Notes under the pieces: model-generated
Told to the model about the DNA's origin: nothing
Databases searched by the model: none
Seen by the model: only the letters and a program-made list of their open reading frames with translations
Assembly (NCBI GenBank): GCA_021785805.1
Contig: JAJYEJ010000021.1
Span: forward strand, 1-13,710
Direction of reading: 5' to 3'
Source of the DNA: Microcaldota archaeon
GTDB lineage: Archaea; Micrarchaeota; Micrarchaeia; Micrarchaeales; Micrarchaeaceae
DNA: 13,710 nt
Made by a program: the position numbers and the translations under genes
Shown: positions 6,178-13,710 of the stretch, piece after piece
Numbering within the stretch: the first letter of the stretch is position 1
Layout: the number at the start of each line of letters is the position of its first letter

Positions 6178-6627
6178 CTATTCTTCCGACCTCCTGTAAG
6201 AAGTTAGGTGGAATGACGCGTATGTGATCACAACCGTGAAGATATTAAGAACGATTAGAGGGATATCAGGTATGGCCATCCCGAACACCACTGGGGATGG
6301 AAAGGCCTCCATCCTCGCTACAAGCGTAGAAGAGAAATACTCGCTGGAGGCAGCCGCTATGAAAAGGAATATCATGAAGAAAGTGAATGCATGACCCTTT
6401 GCCTCCCGCTTCATGCCGGGTATGAGAGATGCACTATACACCTTCCTTATCTTGCCCCACGTGAACTCAACCATGTTGGTAAGGCCATGGGACAACGCAA
6501 GCAGGACGAGATACGACCATATTGTCGTGTTATAGAACCATAGCACAGTGAAGGCGATAATGAATATTACAGCTGCGAATCCGGGGCTCTCCATCTCGGC
6601 TATGAAACTCTTGACCTCATCAGCCAT
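6178..6627 (-). CDS. Four-helix membrane protein, unknown function
   Basis: 149 residues with four hydrophobic segments, at about 15-33, 36-54, 79-98 and 118-141. A basic cytoplasm-type loop lies between the second and third (GKIRKVY, GMKREAKG), and the short tail is charged (SYRRSEE). Both termini are predicted inside. The conserved-looking SHGLTNMVEFTWGK after the second helix has no family I recognise. The ATG at 6627 follows GAGGAT almost directly. The palindromic TATTAATA at 6651-6658 lies 31 nt from the ATG, which supports a leaderless transcript. It is divergent from mdh. I see no signal peptide cleavage site or catalytic motif. Confidence 0.75.
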   Translation of the reverse strand: MADEVKSFIAEMESPGFAAVIFIIAFTVLWFYNTTIWSYLVLLALSHGLTNMVEFTWGKIRKVYSASLIPGMKREAKGHAFTFFMIFLFIAAASSEYFSSTLVARMEAFPSPVVFGMAIPDIPLIVLNIFTVVITYASFHLTSYRRSEE

Positions 6628-6650
6628 ATCCTCTACTTGAGGATGGGCAT

Positions 6651-6658
6651 TATTAATA
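6651..6658 (-). promoter_or_regulatory. TATA box of the four-helix membrane protein gene
   Basis: TATTAATA is a perfect palindrome. Its first T on the minus strand (6658) is 31 nt from the ATG at 6627. Because it is symmetric it could also fire to the right, giving a long leader into mdh, but mdh has its own TATA box. Confidence 0.5.
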
Positions 6659-6700
6659 CATTGCCGTTAGCTGAGCTACCGGTCTGCATAGCGGGAGAAC

Positions 6701-6710
6701 TTATTTTAAT
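6701..6710 (+). promoter_or_regulatory. TATA box of the mdh-citrate synthase-icd operon
   Basis: TTATTTTAAT is preceded by purine-rich GGGAGAAC, a BRE-like flank. Transcription would start near 6733, leaving a leader of only a few nucleotides before the mdh ATG at 6740. Confidence 0.55.
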
Positions 6711-6739
6711 CTTGGCATCGATAGGCTTTGGGGGTGCAC

Positions 6740-7693
6740 ATGACAAGGAAGACCGTTTCGATTCTGGGCGCCGGAAAGGTGGGTTCGACCACTGCGCAGC
6801 TTCTCGCTTACAAGGGGATATCCGATGTGGTGCTGTATAACAGGACTGCTGATACTGCGAAGGGCATAGCCCTCGACTTGATGGAAAGCGCGCCGATAGA
6901 GGCTTTTGATATAAGCGTAAAAGGGACCGGCGACTACAAGGATATAAGGGGCAGCGATGTAGTCGTATTGACCGCAGGGGCGCAGCGTAAGGAGGGCCAG
7001 ACCAGAGATGAACTTCTTGAGAACAACGCCATGATAGTGAAGGAGATGTGCGATAACGTAAAACGCTACGCACCGGATAGCAAGATGATCGTGTTGACAA
7101 ATCCTCTAGACGCCATGGTGTATCTGGCCAAGAAGATTACGGGATTCCCGAAAGAGCGCGTTGTAGGGATGGCAGGCATACTAGACTCTTCAAGATTCAG
7201 GTCGTTCATAGCGACTGAGACTGGGGTCGGAGTAGAAAGCGTGTCCGCATTGGTGCTTGGCGGGCATGGCGATTTTATGGTCCCGTTGCCAAGGCACGCT
7301 AGCGTAGCGGGAGTTCCGCTTGCGGAGATGCTTGATAGGAGCAGTATAGATCGGCTTATACAACGTACGAGGGATGCTGGAGCGGAAATCATAAAGCTGG
7401 AGAAGAGCTCTAGCTTCTATGCGCCTGCATCGTCATTGGTAGCCATGATTACGGCTATGCTGAACGACACGAAAGAGGTATTCCCATGTGCGGCGTACTT
7501 CTCAGGGGAGTACAAGCTCAGCGGGATCTTCATGGGGGTGCCTGTGGTGCTGGGCTCAAAAGGGGTGGAGCGGATAGTTGAACTGCAGCTGACAAAGGAG
7601 GAGAGACGCATGTTCGACGAGTCTGCGAACAAGGTGATTGCGCTTTCAAAGCAGATAGATGGCTGGGTGACTAGGAATGGCAGGAAAAAATGA
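6740..7693 (+). CDS. mdh: Malate dehydrogenase (LDH-like type)
   Basis: 317 residues of the LDH/MDH superfamily, converting malate and oxaloacetate. The Rossmann glycine motif GAGKVG is at 10-15. Arg83 in QRKEGQTR occupies the position that separates MDH (Arg) from LDH (Gln). Arg89, Asn121, Asp149, Arg152 and the catalytic His176 in GGHGDF complete the active site. After the second strand the sequence is LYNRT: the usual acidic residue binding the NAD ribose is Asn34, followed by Arg35, which suggests NADP(H) preference. ATG 6740 is chosen over an in-frame TTG at 6728 because the TATA box predicts a start site near 6733 and GGGGGTG directly precedes the ATG. It is the first gene of the operon, and its 3' end overlaps the citrate synthase gene by 17 nt. 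Confidence 0.92.
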   Translation: MTRKTVSILGAGKVGSTTAQLLAYKGISDVVLYNRTADTAKGIALDLMESAPIEAFDISVKGTGDYKDIRGSDVVVLTAGAQRKEGQTRDELLENNAMIVKEMCDNVKRYAPDSKMIVLTNPLDAMVYLAKKITGFPKERVVGMAGILDSSRFRSFIATETGVGVESVSALVLGGHGDFMVPLPRHASVAGVPLAEMLDRSSIDRLIQRTRDAGAEIIKLEKSSSFYAPASSLVAMITAMLNDTKEVFPCAAYFSGEYKLSGIFMGVPVVLGSKGVERIVELQLTKEERRMFDESANKVIALSKQIDGWVTRNGRKK

Positions 7694-8819
7694 AAAGCCT
7701 GGATTGAGCGTCGGGCTTGCAGGCGTGGTAATAGCTGAGTCGACGATAAGCTTAGTCGACGGAGAGGCAGGAAAGCTGTACTACAGGGGGTACAGGATAG
7801 AGGATCTTGCCCAGAACTGCTCCTTTGAGGAGGTTACCTACCTCCTGCTGTACGAGAAATTGCCGAACAGGAAAGAACTTGACGCCTTCGTGAATGAGCT
7901 CAGAAGGAGAAGGACGCTGCCGGATCACATAGTGAAGATGATGAAGAGCTATGCGAAGCACATGAACACCATGGAGGCGTTGAGGACCACGGTGAGCGCC
8001 CTCGCAGCCGGGGACCCGGACGCAAGCAAGGTGTCTTATGAGGATAACCTCCAGAACGGCATTGGCCTTATAGCAAAATTCCCCACAATCGTAGCTTATC
8101 ATCACAGGCTGAAGCAGGGCAAAAGCGTCGTTCAGCCGAACTCCAAGCTCGGCTTTGCGGCCAACTTCCTTTACATGCTTACAGGAAAGGTACCTGATGA
8201 GATGAGTGTCAGGGCTATGGACATGGACTTCGTCCTGCATGCAGAGCATAGCTTCAATGCATCGACGTTCGGAGTGCGGGTTACCGTATCGACGTTGAGC
8301 GACATGCATTCAGCGCTCACGACCGGAGTGGGCATCCTGAAAGGCCCATTGCACGGGGGAGCCGCACAGGAGGTCATGCACATGCTGAGGGAGATAAAGA
8401 CACCTAAGAACGCGAGGAAGTACGTAATGGACGCCCTGGCAAAGCACACGCTGATTATGGGTTATGGGCATAGGGTATACAAGGTTTACGACCCCAGGGC
8501 TAGGGTCCTGAAGAAGACCGCCACCGACCTGTCAAGGATAAAACACAATATGAAATACATGCAGATTGCCGATATCCTTGAGGACGTGATGTCAAGGGAG
8601 AAGAACATATATCCCAATGTGGACTTCTATTCTTCGATAGTTTATCATGCCCTTGGGCTTCCGCTCGAGCTCGACACCCCGATCTTCGCGATTGCGAGAA
8701 GTTCCGGATGGGTGGCCCATGCACTTGCCCAGTATAAGAACAATAAGCTCATCAGGCCACTGGACAGGTATGTTGGGCCCATAGATCTCAAGTTTGTGCC
8801 CATAGACATGAGGCCATAG
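7677..8819 (+). CDS. gltA: Citrate synthase
   Basis: 380 residues, the short archaeal/Gram-positive type. It condenses oxaloacetate with acetyl-CoA to citrate. The catalytic triad is intact: His226 in GPLHGGA, His265 in GYGHRVYK and Asp316 in NVDFYSS. The substrate-binding HAEHSFNAST is at 188-197, and DGEAGKLYYRGY near the N-terminus is typical. The ATG at 7677 lies within the end of mdh (17-nt overlap), so the two are co-transcribed and probably coupled. Its SD is weak (CTAGGA). 2-Methylcitrate synthase activity cannot be excluded by sequence, but the mdh and icd neighbours favour citrate synthase. Confidence 0.93.
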   Translation: MAGKNEKPGLSVGLAGVVIAESTISLVDGEAGKLYYRGYRIEDLAQNCSFEEVTYLLLYEKLPNRKELDAFVNELRRRRTLPDHIVKMMKSYAKHMNTMEALRTTVSALAAGDPDASKVSYEDNLQNGIGLIAKFPTIVAYHHRLKQGKSVVQPNSKLGFAANFLYMLTGKVPDEMSVRAMDMDFVLHAEHSFNASTFGVRVTVSTLSDMHSALTTGVGILKGPLHGGAAQEVMHMLREIKTPKNARKYVMDALAKHTLIMGYGHRVYKVYDPRARVLKKTATDLSRIKHNMKYMQIADILEDVMSREKNIYPNVDFYSSIVYHALGLPLELDTPIFAIARSSGWVAHALAQYKNNKLIRPLDRYVGPIDLKFVPIDMRP

Positions 8820-8824
8820 GTGAT
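8818..8824 (+). promoter_or_regulatory. Ribosome-binding site deciding the icd TTG start
   Basis: AGGTGAT matches the archaeal anti-Shine-Dalgarno sequence and overlaps the citrate synthase stop codon (TAG 8817-8819). It ends 3 nt before TTG at 8828, the only sensible start for icd. Confidence 0.7.
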
Positions 8825-8827
8825 TCT

Positions 8828-9907
8828 TTGGTTTACCATATAACTTTCATACCGGGGGACGGGATAGGACCTGAGGTGGCAGGGGCCGCGAGGCGGTGCG
8901 TCGATGCGGTTTCCGATAAGTACGGGTTCGGTGTCAAGTGGGACGAAAGCATCGCCGGTGAACCTGCACTGGACGAGACCGGGAGCGTACTCCCCGATAA
9001 GACCCTGAATTCGATAAGGAAGAACAAGATTGCGTTGAAAGGGCCCATAACAACGCCTGTGGGCGAGGGCTTCAGGAGCGTCAATGTGGAGCTTAGGCAG
9101 AAGCTTGACCTTTTTGCAAATGTAAGGCCCGCGAAGCTGCTCCCTGGGGTGAAATCCAGATACGAAGACATCGACCTCGTAGTGATAAGGGAGAACACGG
9201 AGGACCTCTATTCAGGGATAGAGTTCGCCGAGGGAGGGAAGCAGGTAGCGGAGCTCATACGCTTCATAAAGCGCAGGACGGGGAGATCGGTTAGGAGGGA
9301 TAGCGCGATATCCATAAAGCCGATATCCATCTTCGGAAGCGAGAGGATAGCAAGGTTCGCATTCGATTACGCTAAGGCCAACGGGAGGAAGAAGGTAACA
9401 GCCGTGCACAAGGCCAATATAATGAAGTACAGTGACGGGCTTTTTCTCCATACGGCGGAGAAGGTAGCCGCAAAGTACAAGAGCATAGCGTTTGAGAACA
9501 TGATAGTGGACAACATGTGCATGCAACTGGTGATAAAACCTGATCTCTATGACGTCCTTTTATGCCCCAACCTTTATGGTGACATCATTTCGGATTTATG
9601 CTCAGGCCTGGTAGGCGGGCTTGGGATGGCTCCGAGCGCAAACATAGGCAACAATTACGCGGTGTTCGAACCCATACATGGGAGCGCCCCGAAGCACGCT
9701 GGGAAGAATGAGGCGAACCCTACCGCCACGATAATGAGCTCGGCGATGATGCTCAGGCACATAGGGGAGCACAAGGCGGCGCAGGCGCTCGAGGATGCAG
9801 TCATTAAGGTAATCAAGGAAGGCAAGAAGGTAACGTATGACCTGAAGGCGAAGAACCATGTAGGGACAAAGGAGATGGCTGACGAGATAATAAAGAAGAT
9901 CGAGTGA
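8828..9907 (+). CDS. icd: Isocitrate dehydrogenase
   Basis: 359 residues of the isocitrate/isopropylmalate dehydrogenase family, catalysing oxidative decarboxylation of isocitrate to 2-oxoglutarate. Visible features are FIPGDGIGPEV at the N-terminus, the isocitrate-binding SVNVELR (Ser84, Asn86, Arg90), Arg100, Arg121, Tyr128 in ENTEDLYSG, catalytic Lys195 in HKANIMK, metal ligands Asp228, Asp252 and Asp256, and the cofactor loop HGSAPKHAGKNEANP. In that loop Lys289 matches NADP-type enzymes, while Ala296 at the third selector position matches NAD types, so cofactor choice is ambiguous. Isopropylmalate or homoisocitrate dehydrogenase is less likely given the SVN motif and the gltA/mdh context. 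Translation starts at TTG, backed by a strong SD. The stop codon is 1 nt from the end of the convergent thrC-like gene. Confidence 0.92.
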   Translation: MVYHITFIPGDGIGPEVAGAARRCVDAVSDKYGFGVKWDESIAGEPALDETGSVLPDKTLNSIRKNKIALKGPITTPVGEGFRSVNVELRQKLDLFANVRPAKLLPGVKSRYEDIDLVVIRENTEDLYSGIEFAEGGKQVAELIRFIKRRTGRSVRRDSAISIKPISIFGSERIARFAFDYAKANGRKKVTAVHKANIMKYSDGLFLHTAEKVAAKYKSIAFENMIVDNMCMQLVIKPDLYDVLLCPNLYGDIISDLCSGLVGGLGMAPSANIGNNYAVFEPIHGSAPKHAGKNEANPTATIMSSAMMLRHIGEHKAAQALEDAVIKVIKEGKKVTYDLKAKNHVGTKEMADEIIKKIE

Positions 9908-9908
9908 A

Positions 9909-10973
9909 TCACATATTGCCTCCGCTTATTATCGCAACCGCTTTCTCCCTGCTTCCCATATCCATCTTGCGCAACGCTGCGAGTGAAGCGACCCCTCCGA
10001 GCTCGGCGATTATCCCCTGTTCGTCATGGAGCTTTTTCTGTTCTGTGCCCATCTCTTTGTCGCTCACCGCTATGGCTAAACTGCCTTCGCTTCTCATCTC
10101 GTTTATCGCCTCATTCCCATAGACCGGGAAACCTACAGCTATCGCGTCGGCTTTGGTCTTAGGCGCTTCATATCTCAATTCCTTATTGCTGTTGAATGCC
10201 TTTACCAGCGGGCTGCATCCTTTCGCCTCTACCGCTACCACCTTGGGCGCCCGCTTTATGATGCCTGCCGCCTTGTATTCCCTTATCGCTTTGAACACTG
10301 CGCTAAGGAGGGTTGCATTCCCTACTGGCACTATCAGGTAATCTGGGATTAGCCTGTCGAATATCTCATACACCAACGTCTTCTGGCCCTCCTTACGATA
10401 GCAGTAGTCGCCGGTGAGGAACACGTCGTTAGACTTCGCATATCTTCTTGCGAATCTGTCTGCGGCATTGAAATCCCCATTCACCCTTGTTATGTCGGCG
10501 TCATGCAGGTCCCTTATGTACCGTATCTTGTCGGGATTAGCGTCGCCGCTTATGAATACCTTGGCTCTCATCCCGGCAAGCTTCGCATAGTACGAGAGCG
10601 AATACGCCATATTTCCGGTCGAGGCGCACACTATGCGCTTGAATCCGTATTCCTTTGCCTTTCCTATCTCTATCACTGAGCCTCTGTCCTTGAACGACCT
10701 TGTGGGATTGTCAAGTTCCATTTTCATGTACACGTTGCCAAGGTCTTGGCTGCGCAGCAATCTGGTTCCGCCGACGGCCCATCGTTTGTATTCGCCCTTT
10801 GGGAGGAAATCCGCATATTCCCAGATCGATGGCCTGCCTGATTCATTTGACAGACGCTTGGGGTTTCCCTTATATGCGACCTCAAGAAGACCGCCGCACC
10901 GGTCGCACACCTGGGCATCGTACGAACGTTTGTACACATGCCCACAGCCGAGGCATTTCAACACGTAGTCCAT
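9909..10973 (-). CDS. thrC: Threonine synthase-like PLP enzyme
   Basis: 354 residues of the fold-type-II PLP family. An N-terminal zinc ribbon (C7, C10, C23, C26), typical of archaeal threonine synthases, precedes the catalytic domain. The PLP lysine is Lys95 in NPTRSFKDRG, STGNMAYS binds substrate, and VPVGNAT is the phosphate loop. Two points are unusual. The phosphate loop reads GNATLL instead of a Gly-rich GNGG or GNAG. The protein stops right after AIISGGNM, an ending more like threonine dehydratases than like ThrC, which normally runs on. Threonine synthase (O-phosphohomoserine to threonine) is the best guess. A related lyase or dehydratase is possible. ATG 10973 lies 4 nt after the aconitase stop codon, so the two form an operon. 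An in-frame TTG eight codons earlier lies inside aconitase. Confidence 0.75.
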   Translation of the reverse strand: MDYVLKCLGCGHVYKRSYDAQVCDRCGGLLEVAYKGNPKRLSNESGRPSIWEYADFLPKGEYKRWAVGGTRLLRSQDLGNVYMKMELDNPTRSFKDRGSVIEIGKAKEYGFKRIVCASTGNMAYSLSYYAKLAGMRAKVFISGDANPDKIRYIRDLHDADITRVNGDFNAADRFARRYAKSNDVFLTGDYCYRKEGQKTLVYEIFDRLIPDYLIVPVGNATLLSAVFKAIREYKAAGIIKRAPKVVAVEAKGCSPLVKAFNSNKELRYEAPKTKADAIAVGFPVYGNEAINEMRSEGSLAIAVSDKEMGTEQKKLHDEQGIIAELGGVASLAALRKMDMGSREKAVAIISGGNM

Positions 10974-10977
10974 GCTC

Positions 10978-13710
10978 TCATCGCCTATTCGAGGCAAGCA
11001 CCTTCGTTAGCATGTAGTTCAGGATTCCCCCTGACCTGAAGTATTCAATCTCTATGGGGGTGTCTATCCTGCTGGTCACGAACGTTTCGGCTTGCTTGCC
11101 CGTCCCTAACTCGGAGTATACGATCTTCACTTTCTCTTTCGGCTTCATGGTGTCGCTGATTTCTATCGATATCGGAGCCTTATAGTCTATCTTTAGCGAG
11201 GCTGCGTCTTCCCCGTCCATGAACTGCAGCGGAAGCACACCCATCCCTATCAGGTTGCTCCTGTGTATGCGCTCATAGCTCTTCGCTATTACCGCCTTTA
11301 CGCCGAGAAGCGCCGGGCCCTTGGCCGCCCAATCTCTTGAGCTTCCGGACCCGTATTCTATGCCTGCGAGCACGACCAGAGGGACCCCCTCCTTCCCGTA
11401 CCGCATCGCTGCGTCATATATCGGAAGCTTCTCGTTGCTCGGATAGTGTACGGTATAACCGCCTTCGGTGCCGGGCAGCATTAGGTTCTTTATCCTGTTG
11501 TTGGCGAATGTTCCCCTCATCATTACTTCATGATTCCCTCTCCTTGACCCATAAGTATTGAAGTCCTGGACACCTACCCCGTGCTCCTTCAGGTATTTCC
11601 CTGCTGGGCTATCCGAGCCTATCGCACCGGCAGGCGATATGTGGTCTGTCGATATTGAATCCCCAAACAGCGCAAGCACACGTGCTCCATTTATCGGCCT
11701 TATTTTGCGCCGGGCTTTTGGATCAAAACCGTCGAAGAACGGAGGCAGCCTGATGTAAGTGCTCCGGGCTTCCCAATTATAGGTATCGCCCGATGCCCCG
11801 CTAAGCTGATTCCAGTACGGATTAACGTCATATATGCCTTTTCCGTACTCCTTCTCGAACATTTCCTCGTTCACTACCCTGTGCATGACATCCGCTATCT
11901 CCTTCTGGGATGGCCATATGTCCCTAAGGTAAACGTCCTTGCCGCCCGTGCCTTTGCCTATCGGCTCTTTGGTAAGGTCTTTCAGCACTGTGCCAGCTAT
12001 GCCGAACGCTACCAGCAGTGGCGGAGACATCAGATAGTTAGCCCTTACGTCCCTGTGTATCCTTGCTTCGTAGTTCCTGTTTCCGGAGAGCACAGATGCG
12101 ACAGCCAGCCCATTATTGTTTATCGCATCGCTTTGCTTAGCTATCAGAGGACCGCTATTTCCTATGCAGGTTATGCAGCCGTATCCGACAAGCGAATACC
12201 CCAATGCAGCCAACGGACTGATGAGACCTGCCTTCTCCAGATACCTCGTGACTACTCTGGAACCAGGCCCGAGGCTTGTCTTGACCTTTCTTGTATCTAC
12301 CTTCAACCCCAGCTCTACGGCTTTCTTAGCCAGAAGCCCTGCGGCGATCATCACCGATGGGTTGCTGGTGTTGGTGCAGCTGGTGATAGATGAAATCACC
12401 ACATCCCCGTCAGAAAGCGTGACCTCGTTTCCATCGTCATACTTTATCTTTACCGACTTAATCTCCCTGTGGAGCGGCAGATCCTTTATCTTACCGTTCT
12501 CCGGGGCCTGGCTCTCTGCCGCCCATCTGGTGTAATCCTTTTGGTTCATCTTGTGGTTGCCGTTTGTCGGAGCCGGTGCGTTCTTCAGGAATGCATCACG
12601 GAAGTTATCACTGATATCCCCGAGCGGCACCTCCTGCTTGGGCTGGCTCGGACCTGAGACGCATGGCACTATGCCGCCTAGATCCACTTCGAGCACGTCG
12701 CTGTACTCGACCTTGCTGTAATCAATTCCGAACATCCCTTGCTCAGTGTAGTACTTCTTTACCAGCTCCACCTGCTCCTCGCTCCTTCCGGTACTCCTCA
12801 TGTACCGTAGGGTCTCTTCGTCAACGGGGAATAGGGCTATGGTGGCGCCGTATTCGGGACACATGTTGGACAATGTGGCCCTGTCCGGAAGCGACAGGTG
12901 TCTTAGGCCATCCCCGAAGAACTCCACGAACATGTTTACTACGCCCTTCTCCCTGAGCAGCCTGGTGAGCGTGAGAGCGAAGTCCGTAGCGGTGACCCCG
13001 TCATTGAGGCTGCCGGTCAGTCGCACTCCAAGCACCTTTGGCGTGGCGAACGATACCGGCTGGTCAAGGAGCGCAGCTTCCGCCTCTATCCCGCCTACGC
13101 CAAATCCCAACACTCCAAGGCCATCGATCATCGTAGTATGGGAATCTGTCCCGACAAGCGTATCAGGAAAGGCTATGGATGTGCCTTTACCGTCTGTCTT
13201 CAGGGTTACGCACGTGGCCAGGTATTCAAGGTTCACCTGATGGCATATCCCGGCGGATGGAGGAAATACCCTGAATCCATTGAAGCCTTGGCTGGCCCAT
13301 TTCAGGAGCTTATAGCGTTCCTTGTTCCGCTCCACCTCCTTCTCCTGGTTGACCTCTATGGCCTGTGCGATATTGAAGGCGTCAACCTGGACTGAGTGGT
13401 CGATTATCAGGTCTATTGGTATTATGGGCTGTATCAATCCGGGAGACGCGCCGGCCTTGACCACATAGTCTCTCATCGCGGCGAGGTCCACTACTGCCGG
13501 CACTCCGGTAAAGTCCTGCATCAGTATCCTTGAGACCTTGAACGGTACATCCCTATCGCTTGGATTCTTCGCGTCCCAGTTTGCGAGGGCACGCACGTCC
13601 TCCTCGGTTACGGTCTTGCCGTCCATGTTCCTGTAGAGGGACTCGATTACTATCCTTATCGAGAATGGCAGCCTGGACATCTTCCCGAATCCGGCCTTCT
13701 CGAGTAATGG
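10978..13710 (-). CDS. acnA: Aconitate hydratase, AcnA/IRP1 type (5' end beyond window)
   Basis: 910 residues are visible, and the frame stays open to the window edge. The residues before the first internal ATG (13680) read LLEKAGFGK and continue normally into SRLPFSIR, so the true start lies outside. It isomerises citrate to isocitrate through cis-aconitate. Counting from Met at 13680, the [4Fe-4S] ligands are Cys435 in TSCTNTSNP and Cys502 and Cys505 in GCITCIGNSG, nearly identical in position to human IRP1. GTDSHTTMIDGLGV (177-190) and the swivel-domain loop YGSGSSRDWAAKGP (776-789) are intact. The gene is followed after 4 nt by the thrC-like gene. The enzyme links the citrate synthase and IDH encoded on the opposite strand. 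Confidence 0.95.
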   Translation of the reverse strand, partial: PLLEKAGFGKMSRLPFSIRIVIESLYRNMDGKTVTEEDVRALANWDAKNPSDRDVPFKVSRILMQDFTGVPAVVDLAAMRDYVVKAGASPGLIQPIIPIDLIIDHSVQVDAFNIAQAIEVNQEKEVERNKERYKLLKWASQGFNGFRVFPPSAGICHQVNLEYLATCVTLKTDGKGTSIAFPDTLVGTDSHTTMIDGLGVLGFGVGGIEAEAALLDQPVSFATPKVLGVRLTGSLNDGVTATDFALTLTRLLREKGVVNMFVEFFGDGLRHLSLPDRATLSNMCPEYGATIALFPVDEETLRYMRSTGRSEEQVELVKKYYTEQGMFGIDYSKVEYSDVLEVDLGGIVPCVSGPSQPKQEVPLGDISDNFRDAFLKNAPAPTNGNHKMNQKDYTRWAAESQAPENGKIKDLPLHREIKSVKIKYDDGNEVTLSDGDVVISSITSCTNTSNPSVMIAAGLLAKKAVELGLKVDTRKVKTSLGPGSRVVTRYLEKAGLISPLAALGYSLVGYGCITCIGNSGPLIAKQSDAINNNGLAVASVLSGNRNYEARIHRDVRANYLMSPPLLVAFGIAGTVLKDLTKEPIGKGTGGKDVYLRDIWPSQKEIADVMHRVVNEEMFEKEYGKGIYDVNPYWNQLSGASGDTYNWEARSTYIRLPPFFDGFDPKARRKIRPINGARVLALFGDSISTDHISPAGAIGSDSPAGKYLKEHGVGVQDFNTYGSRRGNHEVMMRGTFANNRIKNLMLPGTEGGYTVHYPSNEKLPIYDAAMRYGKEGVPLVVLAGIEYGSGSSRDWAAKGPALLGVKAVIAKSYERIHRSNLIGMGVLPLQFMDGEDAASLKIDYKAPISIEISDTMKPKEKVKIVYSELGTGKQAETFVTSRIDTPIEIEYFRSGGILNYMLTKVLASNRR

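Noticed and set aside
6633..7100. 155-codon antisense ORF across the mdh promoter and 5' end
   Set aside because: Ser/Arg/Pro-rich low-information translation opposite a well-supported gene and promoter.
6740..7693. Lactate dehydrogenase instead of malate dehydrogenase
   Set aside because: The specificity residue is Arg83, where LDH has Gln, and the gene heads an operon with citrate synthase and isocitrate dehydrogenase.
7752..8309. 185-codon antisense ORF within the citrate synthase gene
   Set aside because: A frame shadow of a strongly conserved enzyme, with no domain, promoter or SD.
11881..12393. 170-codon plus-strand ORF inside the aconitase gene
   Set aside because: Antisense to the conserved [4Fe-4S] cysteine region of aconitase, and the translation shows no family features.
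1..13710. CRISPR array, insertion sequence, phage or toxin-antitoxin genes
   Set aside because: No regularly spaced repeats, transposase, integrase or paired small toxin-like genes were seen on either strand.

Overview
This window reads as a compact archaeal chromosome segment, with no phage, insertion sequence or CRISPR signal. The archaeal reading rests on TATA-type promoters placed about 29-31 nt before start codons, internal Shine-Dalgarno sites matching the archaeal 16S tail (AGGTGAT, GAGGTGA), a diphthamide-synthesis gene (dph6), an endonuclease Q homologue, and a tRNA-Val without an encoded CCA. Very tight packing, tiny membrane proteins and a set of TCA-cycle genes would fit an acidophilic Micrarchaeota/ARMAN-like genome. 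That lineage is an inference and not proven by anything here.

Left part (about 1-3964), DNA repair: a small two-helix membrane protein (+) overlaps tail-to-tail with an endonuclease Q-like PHP nuclease (-). Upstream of the nuclease lie a possible 33-residue Cys-rich microprotein and a first endonuclease III (-). A second endonuclease III (+) starts divergently from the same 50-bp gap. One TATA box lies exactly 29 nt from both start codons and probably serves both genes. The second nth is translationally coupled (ATGA overlap) to dph6.

Middle part (about 3965-6730): an alanine aminotransferase-like enzyme is followed 14 nt later by tRNA-Val(UAC). Then comes about 550 bp with no confident gene. 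It ends in a 20-codon polybasic ORF and a strong hairpin followed by T5. A four-helix membrane protein (-) is next, divergent from mdh.

Right part (6740-13710), central carbon metabolism: mdh, citrate synthase and isocitrate dehydrogenase form a tight operon (17-nt overlap, then an SD built on the previous stop codon). Aconitase (truncated by the window edge) and a threonine synthase-like gene form a convergent operon that ends 1 nt from icd. Together they cover malate to oxaloacetate to citrate to isocitrate to 2-oxoglutarate. The aminotransferase nearby can exchange 2-oxoglutarate/glutamate with pyruvate/alanine. Residues at the cofactor site of MDH, and less clearly of IDH, suggest NADP(H) rather than strict NAD use.

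I see no obviously new multi-gene system. The best leads are the single-TATA divergent promoter of the two nth paralogues, the polybasic 20-codon ORF or small RNA with its terminator, the EndoQ/Nth/Nth repair cluster, and the NADP-like MDH.
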